Source of the DNA: an uncultured Oscillospiraceae bacterium
GTDB taxonomy: Bacteria; Bacillota; Clostridia; Oscillospirales; Oscillospiraceae
Assembly (NCBI GenBank): GCA_934660965.1
Contig: CAKUIM010000010.1
Span: 1-64,000 of the forward strand
DNA: 64,000 nt
Direction of reading: 5' to 3'
Part shown: one piece after another, positions 1 to 8,437 of the stretch
Numbering within the stretch: the stretch's first letter is position 1
Layout: each line of letters begins with the position of its first letter
The notes under the pieces: model-generated
Databases searched by the model: none
What the model saw: the letters and a program-made list of their open reading frames with translations, nothing else
Told to the model about the DNA's origin: nothing
Made by a program: the position numbers and the translations under genes

Positions 1-45
1 CTCCTAAGCGAAAGGCCGCGCGTTCGAATCGCGCCGGGCGTGCCA
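1..45 (+). tRNA. tRNA-Arg (anticodon CCT), 3' part only
   Basis: The window opens inside a tRNA. Positions 1-7 form the anticodon loop CTCCTAA, giving anticodon CCT at 3-5, which reads the AGG arginine codon. The 3' half of the anticodon stem, a 5-nt variable loop, a perfect 5-bp T-stem (18-22 with 30-34) closing a TTCGAAT T-loop, the 3' acceptor strand (35-41), discriminator G42 and an encoded CCA (43-45) follow. The 5' half lies before the window. Confidence 0.93.
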
Positions 46-84
46 AGTCGCTGCGGACGCCATATCGTTCGCAGCGACTTTTTT
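46..84 (+). terminator. Rho-independent terminator of the tRNA
   Basis: A stem of 10 perfect pairs (46-55 with 70-79), extended by three inner pairs, is followed by a run of six T (79-84). It begins on the base after the tRNA CCA, so it ends the tRNA transcript. Confidence 0.9.
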
Positions 85-85
85 A

Positions 86-286
86 TGCGCGGCATAAAAA
101 GTCACTTCTCACTCATTCTGTCGCAGCTCCTTTCCAAATCGAACCCGCGCACGCGCTGGGCTTCGATTTGGCGGGGACGGGGGATGCGGGGCAAGCTCAC
201 AGCGCTTGCTCTGTCTTTTTTTCAAATTCTCTTTATTTCAAAATAAAAACCGACCTTGACGGGGCCGGGAAGGGCAGGGAAAGGGC
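86..286. other. Intergenic region with a 10-bp inverted repeat
   Basis: No gene is supported here. Positions 134-143 and 162-171 are perfect inverted repeats (CCAAATCGAA and its complement), with CCC/GGG inside them; there is no T-run, so this is not a standard terminator. A weaker hairpin (191-196 with 204-209) lies shortly before seven T at 216-222. I could not pick a convincing promoter for the gene starting at 287. Confidence 0.5.
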
Positions 287-3200
287 ATGATGATGAGGTG
301 GGGAAAGAAGCTGGCGGCGGTGCTTGGGGTGCTGCTGTGCCTGGCGGCGGTAAGCCCCCGGGTGCAGGCGGCGGCACCGGAACAGGTCATCGACATCGGG
401 ACAGAGAAGGTGAGCGTGCTCACCGACACCTCCGTTGTTTACCGGATTACCGGCACCGGCAAGGGGACGGTGACGCTGCGGCCGGAGAGCGGCAAACTCA
501 AGGTGATACTGGACAACCTCACCCTCACCGGGTCGCTGGTGGTGGCGGACGGGGCGGATGTGGATCTCTTCCTGGAGGGAGAGAACACCATCACCGGCGG
601 CAGCGGCCAGGCGGCGGTGAGCAAGATGACCACAAGCGGCACCCTGACCATTGACGGCACCGGCAGCCTCACGGCCACCGGCGGCGCTAACAGCGCCGGC
701 ATCGGCGTGAGCGGCGGCCTGCTCTCCATCGGGAGCGCGGCGGAGGTGACCTGCGGCAATATCGTCATCAACGGCGGCACCATCACCGCCCGGGGCGGAG
801 TGTGCGGCGCGGGTATCGGCGGCGGCAGCGAGAGCAGCCTGGACGGCCTTATCATCAACGGCGGCACGGTGAGCGCCACCGGCTTAGGCGGTGCGGCGGG
901 CATCGGCGGAGGCTCTGCGAGCATTACAAGCCGCACCACCGCCCAGAGTGTACCCCGGATCGACGGCCGGAACATCACCATCAACGGCGGCAGCGTGACG
1001 GCCTGGGGCAGCGGCGCCGCGGCGGGGATTGGCGGCGGCTCCTGCACCGGACTGGACAAGTCGTCGAGCGTGAAATACCGGCGCTACGGCGGCTGGGGCG
1101 ACACCATCACCCTCAACGGCGGCAGCGGCACCATCTACGGCGGGTTCGACAACGGCCCGGGCATCGGCGGCGGCGGCACCAAGACCGGCGCCACAGGCAG
1201 CTGCAGCAAGCTCACCATCGCCGGGGGCACCTGGAAGATCACCGGCTACGGCAACGCCGCGTCTATCGGCTACGGCCGCACGGGCAGCTCCAAGTACGCG
1301 ACCCTCGGCTCCATCAGCTACACGGTGTTTACCGGCGGCAATATCTACCTCAAAGAGGGCAGCAATTGCAGCAATGTGATCGACAACAAGGGCGGCACCG
1401 GCGCGTCCATCGGCACGAAGCACACGTTCTCCTTCGGCGCGGACGAGAAGGTGATCTCCTGGGTGTCCTCCACGGCGTACAACGCCGAGAATGTGGAGCC
1501 CGTCTATGATGCTTACTATTTCTATCTCTCCGCCGACGCGGAGTTCCACACCATCGACAGCGCAGGGACGGTGCGCTGCTATTCCACTGCCGGGGGCGGC
1601 GGCCTGACCCGGGAGGCAGCTGAGAGCGCCGTGCTGGATGTGACGGGCCTGGGGGAGGTGCTGCTCACGGAGGAGGGCTACATCGACCTTGCCGCGCCCA
1701 AGGTGATGCACACCGTGACAAGCCCCGCCTACACCCTCACCGGCGGCACCGCCGCGAGCCCTGACAAGGACAACTGCCGGGTATACGGGGACGTGACGGT
1801 GAATCTGAGCGCCCTGCGCTCCTCCGGAACCCTGAGCGTGAAGGGCGGCAGCGTGAGCGTGAGCACCACCGGGCGCAGCAGCCTTGGCACCCTTGCGGTG
1901 GAGGGCGGCGGCGTGACGCTGGCCGGTGGGGGCACGCTGTCGGTAAACGCCATCACCGGCGAGCGGGCCGCCGTCACCGGCGGCAGCCTGCGTATTGACA
2001 GCATCTACAAGACCACGGCGGAGCTTGTGGGGGCGGGAGGCGAGGCCCTCTACCGCCACCAGCTGGACTTCGGCGCGGAGAACGCCGGGGCGAAGGTGAC
2101 CTTCACCGCCATGCCCTACCAGTACCTCACCTTCGGCATCACCGCCGACGAAAACGGCCAGGTGTTCCTCTATCTGCCCGGCACGGAGCGCGTGAGCGCC
2201 CAGGCGGGGGGCACGGCGGCGGAGAGCGTGGCCCAGATCCTGCGCGACGGCTGGTACTACGATATGGGCGGCGCGGGCAGCGGCGTCATCACCCTCACCG
2301 GGGGGGACAGCGTGAAGCTCTATCAGGACGCCTACATTATCAATGACACCATCTACACCTACTCCGGCGCGGTGACGCTGCGGCAGGAGGGCGCCGGGGC
2401 GGTGGATGCCGCGGTGGATGTGGCCGAGGGCGGCAGCTATGACATTACCCTGGACAACCTGAACCTGAAAACGGACGCCATAGCCATCAGCACCTACTGC
2501 GATGGGACGGGCCGGACGGGCAGCGACGTGGTGCTGCGCCTTGTGGGAGAGAACCGGGTGGAGTCCGCCCGCAGCACGGCCATCTACAAGGGTGCCTATG
2601 GGACGCTGACCATCACCGGGCCGGGTTCCCTCTCCGCCTACGGCGGCGTCACCACCGGCTTTGCCTGGAACTACGGCGGCGCGGGTATCGGCACCGTCAC
2701 CGGCGACACCGGCCACATTTCTATCAAGGACTGCACGGTGTACGCCCAGGGCGGGGCCTATGCCGCGGGCATCGGCTTCGGCCGCCTGGTCAACGGGCGA
2801 GTGGGCTACAGCTGCGCGGACATTGTGATTGAAAACGCCGATGTCACAGCCATCGGCGGCACCGGCGCGGCAGGCATCGGCGGCGGCGAGGCGAGGGTGA
2901 GCACCGTCACCTCCGCGGCCAACGCCGGGGAGATCCGGGACATCGTCATCCGAAACTCCACCGTCACTGCCCAGGGCGGGTCCTACGGCGCGGGCATCGG
3001 CTCGGGCCGCTATGATGAGTACCCCCCGGCCATGTCGGGCATTGTAATTGAAAATTCCACCGTCACCGCCCAGGCGGGCAATGCCAACGCCTGCGGCATC
3101 GGCTTCGGCGTGGCCGACACCGCCGCCGCTGGCACGGGTGGGAGCCTGACAGGGGTGCGCATCGTCAATAGCTTTGTGACGGCGGGTAGCATCGGCGGCG

Positions 3201-4690
3201 CGGGCACGAGCGGCAGCTACGGCTATGAGCGCAGCGAGCTCTCCCTTTCCGGCAGCACGGTCATCGGCAGCCTGCGGGAGAACGCGGACAACAAGGTGGT
3301 CATCGAGAATAGCAGCTTTATGGCCTATGAGGACTGCCCTGCGGTGAACAGCGCGGGCGAGACGCTCTGCCGCCATATCCTGGTCTTTGACCGCGCCGAC
3401 GCCAGGGTGACGCCCCACGACGGCTGGAGCGCGGGCTGGGCGGACGCCTGCCTCTACACCGATGGGGACAGCCGGCTGTGGGTCTGGCTGCCCAAGGCTG
3501 GCTTTGACGGCCTGACGGCGGACGCGGGGGGCAACAACCTGCGCTTCTCCTGCGCGGACAATGCCAACCCTGTCACCGGCGTCATCACCCTGGGGGGCAG
3601 CGTGAGCATCACCTGGGAGGGCAAACTGCTCACCGTGGACGTGAGCGCCGTCACCCCGGAGCTCACCGACTATGTGTGCCGCTGGGCCTATGCCGAGAGC
3701 GCGGACGGCGACTTCGTGACCGTGGATGAGACCCAGCCCTGGGAGAGCTACCGGCCGCGGTTCGGCTTCGGCGGGTATCTCCGGGCGGCGGTGCAGGGCA
3801 AGGGGATTTACGGGGACACGGTGACGTCTGATGTGCTGGCCCTGCCCGCGCCCATCGCGGTGACGGGCAAGCTTGCCATACTGGGCACCGCGGCGGCGGG
3901 GGAGCGCGTGACAGCGGACTTCTCCGGCGTGGCCCCGGCCATGGAGCGGGAGGACTATACCCTGCGGTGGGTGCTGCGCAGCGAGTTCGGCGAGGAGATT
4001 GCGGTGCTGGGCGACGGCCTGACGCTCACCATTCCCGAGGACGCCGCGGGCTATTATCTCCAGTGCGAGGTTTGCCCCCTCTTCCCCTATGAGAATGTGA
4101 CGCTGCAAACGCCCCGGGTGCTGGTGGAAAAGACGCGCCTGCGGGGCACCATGACCCTCACCGGGGACGGCCTTGCCGCCGGAGGGTATGTGTACGCCGA
4201 GGTGACGGGGGTGGAGCCCGCCGGGGCGGAGGAGGCCCTGCTTTACAGCTGGCAGCGCATCCGGGATGGGGCGGCCACCGATTTGAATGTCACCACCGCC
4301 TACTACCGCCTGACCGAGGCGGACGTGGGGTGCATCCTGGTCTGCAAGGCTGTAAACAGCGCCTACAGCGGCAGCATTTCCGCCCGGGTGAGTATTCCGG
4401 ACACGTCTCTTGGCACCATTGAGACCCGGCTTACTGCCCTGGAGGGCGGCGTGCTGCGCTATCAGATGACCAACAACAGCACCAAGACCCAGGCGCAGGT
4501 CATCGTGGCCGCCTATGACGGTGCGGGGCGGCTGGTACGCCTTGCCATGCGCACGGTGGAGCTGGTCAACGGCGCGTGCACCGAGGATCTGACCGCCTTT
4601 TCCGGGGCGGCGGACGTGCGGCTGTTCTGGCTGGAGGATGGGGCCATGAGCCCGCTGTGCCCGGCCATGCATGTGGGCATGGCGGGATAA
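287..4690 (+). CDS. Very large secreted Gly-rich repeat protein (GIGGG-type beta-solenoid)
   Basis: This 1467-aa protein has a Sec signal peptide: basic start, hydrophobic core, probable cleavage after VQA near residue 28. Two long repeat regions (roughly residues 60-330 and 690-1000) carry about a dozen copies of a unit in which a short beta-strand with a GGTVTA-like turn is followed by an AGIGGG or GIGFG motif. This pattern is typical of right-handed beta-helix proteins annotated in clostridia as carbohydrate-binding-domain proteins. Ig/FN3-like segments occupy roughly 1130-1370. The last ~90 residues resemble the C-terminus of the smaller secreted protein at 33759-36437, so the two are paralogues. 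There is no LPXTG or SLH anchor. Ligand and role are unknown; polysaccharide binding or adhesion is the best guess. A purine-rich AGGGCAGGGAAAGGG precedes the chosen ATG. Confidence 0.8.
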   Translation: MMMRWGKKLAAVLGVLLCLAAVSPRVQAAAPEQVIDIGTEKVSVLTDTSVVYRITGTGKGTVTLRPESGKLKVILDNLTLTGSLVVADGADVDLFLEGENTITGGSGQAAVSKMTTSGTLTIDGTGSLTATGGANSAGIGVSGGLLSIGSAAEVTCGNIVINGGTITARGGVCGAGIGGGSESSLDGLIINGGTVSATGLGGAAGIGGGSASITSRTTAQSVPRIDGRNITINGGSVTAWGSGAAAGIGGGSCTGLDKSSSVKYRRYGGWGDTITLNGGSGTIYGGFDNGPGIGGGGTKTGATGSCSKLTIAGGTWKITGYGNAASIGYGRTGSSKYATLGSISYTVFTGGNIYLKEGSNCSNVIDNKGGTGASIGTKHTFSFGADEKVISWVSSTAYNAENVEPVYDAYYFYLSADAEFHTIDSAGTVRCYSTAGGGGLTREAAESAVLDVTGLGEVLLTEEGYIDLAAPKVMHTVTSPAYTLTGGTAASPDKDNCRVYGDVTVNLSALRSSGTLSVKGGSVSVSTTGRSSLGTLAVEGGGVTLAGGGTLSVNAITGERAAVTGGSLRIDSIYKTTAELVGAGGEALYRHQLDFGAENAGAKVTFTAMPYQYLTFGITADENGQVFLYLPGTERVSAQAGGTAAESVAQILRDGWYYDMGGAGSGVITLTGGDSVKLYQDAYIINDTIYTYSGAVTLRQEGAGAVDAAVDVAEGGSYDITLDNLNLKTDAIAISTYCDGTGRTGSDVVLRLVGENRVESARSTAIYKGAYGTLTITGPGSLSAYGGVTTGFAWNYGGAGIGTVTGDTGHISIKDCTVYAQGGAYAAGIGFGRLVNGRVGYSCADIVIENADVTAIGGTGAAGIGGGEARVSTVTSAANAGEIRDIVIRNSTVTAQGGSYGAGIGSGRYDEYPPAMSGIVIENSTVTAQAGNANACGIGFGVADTAAAGTGGSLTGVRIVNSFVTAGSIGGAGTSGSYGYERSELSLSGSTVIGSLRENADNKVVIENSSFMAYEDCPAVNSAGETLCRHILVFDRADARVTPHDGWSAGWADACLYTDGDSRLWVWLPKAGFDGLTADAGGNNLRFSCADNANPVTGVITLGGSVSITWEGKLLTVDVSAVTPELTDYVCRWAYAESADGDFVTVDETQPWESYRPRFGFGGYLRAAVQGKGIYGDTVTSDVLALPAPIAVTGKLAILGTAAAGERVTADFSGVAPAMEREDYTLRWVLRSEFGEEIAVLGDGLTLTIPEDAAGYYLQCEVCPLFPYENVTLQTPRVLVEKTRLRGTMTLTGDGLAAGGYVYAEVTGVEPAGAEEALLYSWQRIRDGAATDLNVTTAYYRLTEADVGCILVCKAVNSAYSGSISARVSIPDTSLGTIETRLTALEGGVLRYQMTNNSTKTQAQVIVAAYDGAGRLVRLAMRTVELVNGACTEDLTAFSGAADVRLFWLEDGAMSPLCPAMHVGMAG

Positions 4691-4712
4691 AAGACCCATA
4701 AGAGACAAGGAA

Positions 4713-4745
4713 AACGCGGGGCCCCGGATGGGGCTCTGCGTTTTT
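4713..4745 (+). terminator. Rho-independent terminator
   Basis: A 13-bp stem with two G-T wobbles (4713-4725 with 4730-4742) and a GGAT loop leads into five T (4741-4745). It ends the transcript of the large secreted protein. Confidence 0.85.
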
Positions 4746-4770
4746 GCGCATCAAGACGGAAAAGTGGCTA

Positions 4771-4799
4771 TTGTGGAATGGCCGGAGTTCCTGTATAAT
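4771..4799 (+). promoter_or_regulatory. Putative sigma-A promoter of the sigma-54 activator gene
   Basis: TTGTGG (4771-4776), a 17-nt spacer and a consensus TATAAT (4794-4799) lie about 70 nt before the start codon, in an unusually AT-rich stretch. The -10 is strong and the -35 only partial. Confidence 0.6.
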
Positions 4800-4867
4800 A
4801 AATATACATATACATATATGGCTCTGCGCCCCTCGGGCGGGCGCGGGGCTTGAGAGGGGACACCGGT

Positions 4868-6223
4868 TTGGAGCAGTGGACATTTTTGAGCCGCATTGAG
4901 GACGGGGTCTACGTGGTGGACACGGAGGGGTACATCACTTATGCAAATCCCGCGTGGCTTGCCATGCTGGGCATGCAGGAGCGGGCGGTGCTGGGCCGCC
5001 GGGTGAAGGACGTACTGTGGGATTACTCTTTTTCCGCCCAGTGCATCAGTCCCGGAGGGGGCACAGATCAGGACAGCAGCCAGCGCCGGGGCATCTGGCG
5101 GCAGGTGCTGGAGACGGGAGAGAAGGCGGGCTGTTTTTCCGAGGACGAGTGCCGCTGCACCGTGGGCTATCCCATCCGGGACGAGAGCGGCGCGCTGACC
5201 CATGTGTGCGTGCTGGAGCAGGACCTGACGCAGTGCCAGCACCGCTTGGCCGCGGCCGCCGGGACGCAGAGCGGCGAGCAGGAGACTATGATCGGCGGCT
5301 CCGCCCCCATGGAGCGGGTGCGCAGGCTTATCCGGGAGGTGGCTGCCACCGACGCCACTGTGATGATCATCGGCGAGACGGGCGTGGGCAAGGAGGTGGC
5401 GGCCGGAGAGATCCAGCGCCTGAGCCGGCGCAGCGCGGCCCCCTTCATCCGCATCAACTGCGCCGCTATTCCCGAGACCCTGCTGGAATCGGAGCTGTTC
5501 GGCTATGAGGCGGGGGCCTTTACCGGCGCGGCCCGGGGCGGTAAGATCGGCCTGCTGGAGAAGGCAAACCACGGCACCGTCCTCTTCGACGAAATCGGCG
5601 AGCTGCCCCTGACCATGCAGCCCAAGCTGCTGCGGGCCATCCAGGAACGGGTGATTTTCCGTATCGGCGGCAGCGAGGCCATCCCCATCGACATCCGGGT
5701 GCTGTCCGCCACCAACCGGAACCTGCTGGAGATGGTGGCACAGAAGCAATTCCGGGAGGACCTCTATTACCGGCTGAACATCATCCCCCTGCGCCTGCCG
5801 CCCCTGCGCAAGCGGGAGGGCGACGTGATATTGCTGGCGGAGGATTTCCTCCGGAAGTGCAACGAGCGCAACGGCAAGCACAAATACTTTACCGAGCGGG
5901 CCAAGCAGGTGCTCCTGAACTACAGCTGGCCGGGCAACATCCGGGAGCTGCGCAACCTGGTGGACCGGCTGGTGATCCTGGGGGCCTCCCCCCGGATTAC
6001 CGAGGGGGACGTGCGGGCCTACCTCTGGCCCCAGGAGAGCGAGGGCGCGGGGGAGGCGGAGCAGAACCTGTCTCTCCAGGACGCCACCGACCAGTTCCAG
6101 CGTCAGCTGATCTCCTCCGCCCTGTCCCAGTACGGCAGCACCTACAAGGCTGCCGCCGCCCTGCGCACCAGCCAGTCGACCCTCAGCCGCAAGGCCCGGC
6201 AGCTGGGGATCGACACCCGCTGA
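4868..6223 (+). CDS. PAS-domain sigma-54-dependent transcriptional activator
   Basis: This 451-aa enhancer-binding protein activates RpoN polymerase at -24/-12 promoters. An N-terminal PAS sensor (about residues 8-115) precedes an AAA+ domain with Walker A GETGVGKE, the sigma-54 contact loop GAFTGA, and a Walker B ending in DEIGE. The C-terminus is a Fis-type helix-turn-helix. There is no receiver domain, so the input is probably a small ligand or redox state sensed by PAS. The TTG at 4868 is chosen because AGAGGGGA lies 7 nt upstream; an in-frame TTG at 4850 has no such site. The gene sits directly before a -24/-12 promoter (6590-6607) driving the transporter and catabolic operon, which is very probably its target. 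Confidence 0.9.
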   Translation: MEQWTFLSRIEDGVYVVDTEGYITYANPAWLAMLGMQERAVLGRRVKDVLWDYSFSAQCISPGGGTDQDSSQRRGIWRQVLETGEKAGCFSEDECRCTVGYPIRDESGALTHVCVLEQDLTQCQHRLAAAAGTQSGEQETMIGGSAPMERVRRLIREVAATDATVMIIGETGVGKEVAAGEIQRLSRRSAAPFIRINCAAIPETLLESELFGYEAGAFTGAARGGKIGLLEKANHGTVLFDEIGELPLTMQPKLLRAIQERVIFRIGGSEAIPIDIRVLSATNRNLLEMVAQKQFREDLYYRLNIIPLRLPPLRKREGDVILLAEDFLRKCNERNGKHKYFTERAKQVLLNYSWPGNIRELRNLVDRLVILGASPRITEGDVRAYLWPQESEGAGEAEQNLSLQDATDQFQRQLISSALSQYGSTYKAAAALRTSQSTLSRKARQLGIDTR

Positions 6224-6308
6224 TCGGCTGTACCCCCACAGTTTTTGTGCAAAAGATAAAAATTATAGGGAGAGCTGACAAGCGGCTTGTTGAATTTCTA
6301 TAACGCGT

Positions 6309-6362
6309 CAGAAACGACCCGGATATGACTTAGTGAGTCACATCCAGGTCGTTTCTGTTTTT
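6309..6362 (+). terminator. Long hairpin terminator after the activator gene
   Basis: An 11-bp perfect outer stem (6309-6319 with 6347-6357) and a 10-bp inner stem with one mismatch (6321-6330 with 6336-6345) are followed by five T (6358-6362). The near-perfect dyad could also be a protein-binding site, since it lies 230-280 nt upstream of the sigma-54 promoter. Confidence 0.8.
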
Positions 6363-6589
6363 GTTCGAGCCGCTGGAAACGACACGCCTGCCCGGCAATG
6401 TGAAGGGAATCTGAAAATTCAGGCGGCGAATCTGACTCAAAGAGAAATGGCGGAAAAGAACACATTTTGCGCGCCCAAAAAGCCGAAACGGAAAATACGG
6501 CAAAAAAGTCTGAATAAATGCGGAAAAATGAGGGAAGCGACAATAAAATCGGAAAAATTATGCCTTGTTGGAAATATCGGAGGGAAAAG

Positions 6590-6607
6590 TTGGCATTCCC
6601 CTTGCAA
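6590..6607 (+). promoter_or_regulatory. Sigma-54 (-24/-12) promoter of the Liv/BKACE operon
   Basis: The sequence TTGGCATTCCCCTTGCAA has GG at 6592-6593 and GC at 6604-6605 separated by exactly 10 nt, matching the RpoN consensus. Transcription should start near 6617, about 45 nt before the substrate-binding-protein gene. The gene just upstream encodes a sigma-54 activator. The roughly 225 nt between the terminator and this promoter are AT-rich and could hold the activator sites. Confidence 0.9.
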
Positions 6608-6660
6608 TAACACATTGGCGTAGCGCGAAGGCGCAAAAACAATTTGGAGGGAAACAAGAG

Positions 6661-8034
6661 ATGAAGTGGAAGAAAGCAATCAGCCTGTTCCTTGTCCTGG
6701 CCATGAGCCTGACCCTGCTGGCCGGCTGCTCCGGCAGCGGCAGCAAGGAGAGCAAGCAGCCCCAGCAGAGCAATGCCGGCACCACCGAGAGCCAGAAGCC
6801 TGACGATTCCCAGGCCCCGGCCGAGAAGATCAAGATCGGTGTGCTGCTGCCCCTGTCCGGTTCCGCCTCTTACTACGGCGGCGTCCAGCTCGACGGCATC
6901 AAGTTCTGCGTGGACTACGTCAACGAGACCCTGGGCGGCATCGCCTCTATGAACGGCGCCAAGCTGGAGCTTGTGGTGCAGGATACCGCCAGCGCCCCCG
7001 AGACCGGCGTGTCCGCCTTTGAGAAGCTGGTGGAAGAGGGCGTTACCGCCGTGATCGGGCCGTACAGCTCCACCGTCGGCGCGGCCACCGCTCCCCTGGC
7101 CATCCAGTATGAGGTCCCCTACGTTCTGGTCAACTGCACCAGCGAGAACTTCATGAACGTGGAGAACAAGTACGTATACCGCACCAACATGGGCTCCTCC
7201 GACAACCAGAATATGTGGGGCGTCGTGATCGACTACCTCAACAGCATCCGTCCCGACAACCCCACCGACCGCATCGCCATCGTGTATGACTCCGGCGACT
7301 GGGGCACCACCTCTGTCAACTCCTGGAAGAACATGGCCCCCAAAATGGGCTGTGAGATCGTCATCAGCGAGGCTGTTTCCGAGTCCTCCACCGACCTGTC
7401 CACTCTGGTGAACAAGATCAAGACCAGCGACATCGACCTGGTCGTTGTGGCGGCCTTCTCTGCGGCCACCAACCTGCTGGTCAAGCAAATGGCCGAGTAT
7501 GAGTGCGGCAGCACCATCGTGGGCCTGGGCGGCGGCGTAGGCGACATCGAGTTCATCCAGAACTGCGGCAGCGCCTCCGAGGACGTGCTGTATGCCGCTC
7601 CGTGGCTGCCCAAGTACGGCGGCGGCAGCGACATGGCCAATGAGATGAACGCCAAGTTCGCCGGCATCTACGGCTACGACATGACCATGGAGCCCTCCTG
7701 GGGCTGGCTGGGCATGGCCACCATCGCGGACGCCATCAACCGCGCCGGCTCTGCCGACCGCGAGGCCGTGGCCGACGCGCTGTATGTCACCGACTTCTGG
7801 AAGGAGGACGACGACCCCTCCAACGACTGGATCATGATGTTCTCCGGCTATGAGGGCATGCACTTTGCCACCGAGGGCCAGCACAAGGAGGTCTACACCG
7901 GCGGCGTGCGCTACAACAATAACGACCGCGTGGGCGAGATGTGCGGCTACGTGATTGTGCAGGTCCAGGACAGCAAGTGGACCGTGGTGTATCCCGAGTC
8001 CTACAACGGCGACCAGACCACCATCCACTACTAA
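6661..8034 (+). CDS. Liv-type ABC transporter substrate-binding lipoprotein
   Basis: This 457-aa protein belongs to the periplasmic-binding-protein type I family (Peripla_BP_6, LivJ-like). A signal peptide with lipobox LLAGC puts the lipidated cysteine at residue 23, followed by a Ser/Gly/Gln-rich linker to about residue 55. The mature domain begins with the typical KIGVLLPLSG strand. TTGGAGGG lies 9 nt before the ATG. It is the first gene after the sigma-54 promoter and is followed by a strong terminator, then both permeases and both ATPases. LivJ-like proteins bind branched-chain amino acids but also many other amino acids and organic acids. Linkage to BKACE and CoA-transferase genes suggests a 3-hydroxy or amino acid ligand rather than leucine. 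Confidence 0.9.
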   Translation: MKWKKAISLFLVLAMSLTLLAGCSGSGSKESKQPQQSNAGTTESQKPDDSQAPAEKIKIGVLLPLSGSASYYGGVQLDGIKFCVDYVNETLGGIASMNGAKLELVVQDTASAPETGVSAFEKLVEEGVTAVIGPYSSTVGAATAPLAIQYEVPYVLVNCTSENFMNVENKYVYRTNMGSSDNQNMWGVVIDYLNSIRPDNPTDRIAIVYDSGDWGTTSVNSWKNMAPKMGCEIVISEAVSESSTDLSTLVNKIKTSDIDLVVVAAFSAATNLLVKQMAEYECGSTIVGLGGGVGDIEFIQNCGSASEDVLYAAPWLPKYGGGSDMANEMNAKFAGIYGYDMTMEPSWGWLGMATIADAINRAGSADREAVADALYVTDFWKEDDDPSNDWIMMFSGYEGMHFATEGQHKEVYTGGVRYNNNDRVGEMCGYVIVQVQDSKWTVVYPESYNGDQTTIHY

Positions 8035-8101
8035 TCCGAGCCTGAACAAAATATCCCGGCGCTTCGGATGAAGCGCGGCGGAGGAAGCATCTGCTGTTTG
8101 T

Positions 8102-8151
8102 GTCCTCCCGGCCCGGGCAGTGAAGCCCGTCCGGGCCGGGAGGACTTTTTT
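8102..8151 (+). terminator. Internal terminator between binding protein and permeases
   Basis: A 15-bp perfect stem (8102-8116 with 8131-8145) is followed by six T (8146-8151). A smaller perfect hairpin (8059-8065 with 8070-8076) lies just before it. Partial termination here would give more binding protein than membrane components. Confidence 0.9.
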
Positions 8152-8437
8152 GCCAAATTTTAGCGAAATTTTGCCTGATTTTCAGCGAAAAACGGAAATT
8201 TGGAGGGGATTCCCCTCCCGACAAATTGGAGAGAGAGGGCGCTGCGGCGGGAAGCCGGAGGGCCCCCGGTGCAGAGCTTTTGCATAGAAGGCCCCCTTTT
8301 ATAAAGAAGCGGGGCGGGTTCCAGAAGGCCGCCGGAGGGCGGCGGGAGCGGGGCACGGACGCGCCCCGGAAAATAAGAAAAACCGTGTCTGTCCGGAGTG
8401 TGTCCGGCGGACACGGCAGAAAGGAATGACCGTAACT
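8152..8437. other. Gap between binding-protein and permease genes
   Basis: This 286-nt stretch holds no supported gene. It contains a short dyad, GGAGGGGA/TCCCCTCC, at 8202-8218 and an AT-rich beginning. I saw no clear promoter, so the permease and enzyme genes may depend on read-through from the sigma-54 promoter. Confidence 0.5.

Noticed and set aside
600..3200. Regular GGCGGC-rich repetition as a possible CRISPR array or tandem DNA repeat
   Set aside because: The period follows protein repeats of variable length, is in frame, and has no constant direct repeat with unique spacers.
884..4708. A very long open frame on the minus strand opposite the large secreted protein
   Set aside because: It is the mirror of a GC-rich, repeat-coding gene. 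It has no ribosome binding site and a His/Ala/Gly-rich composition, while the plus strand has a signal peptide and recognisable repeats.
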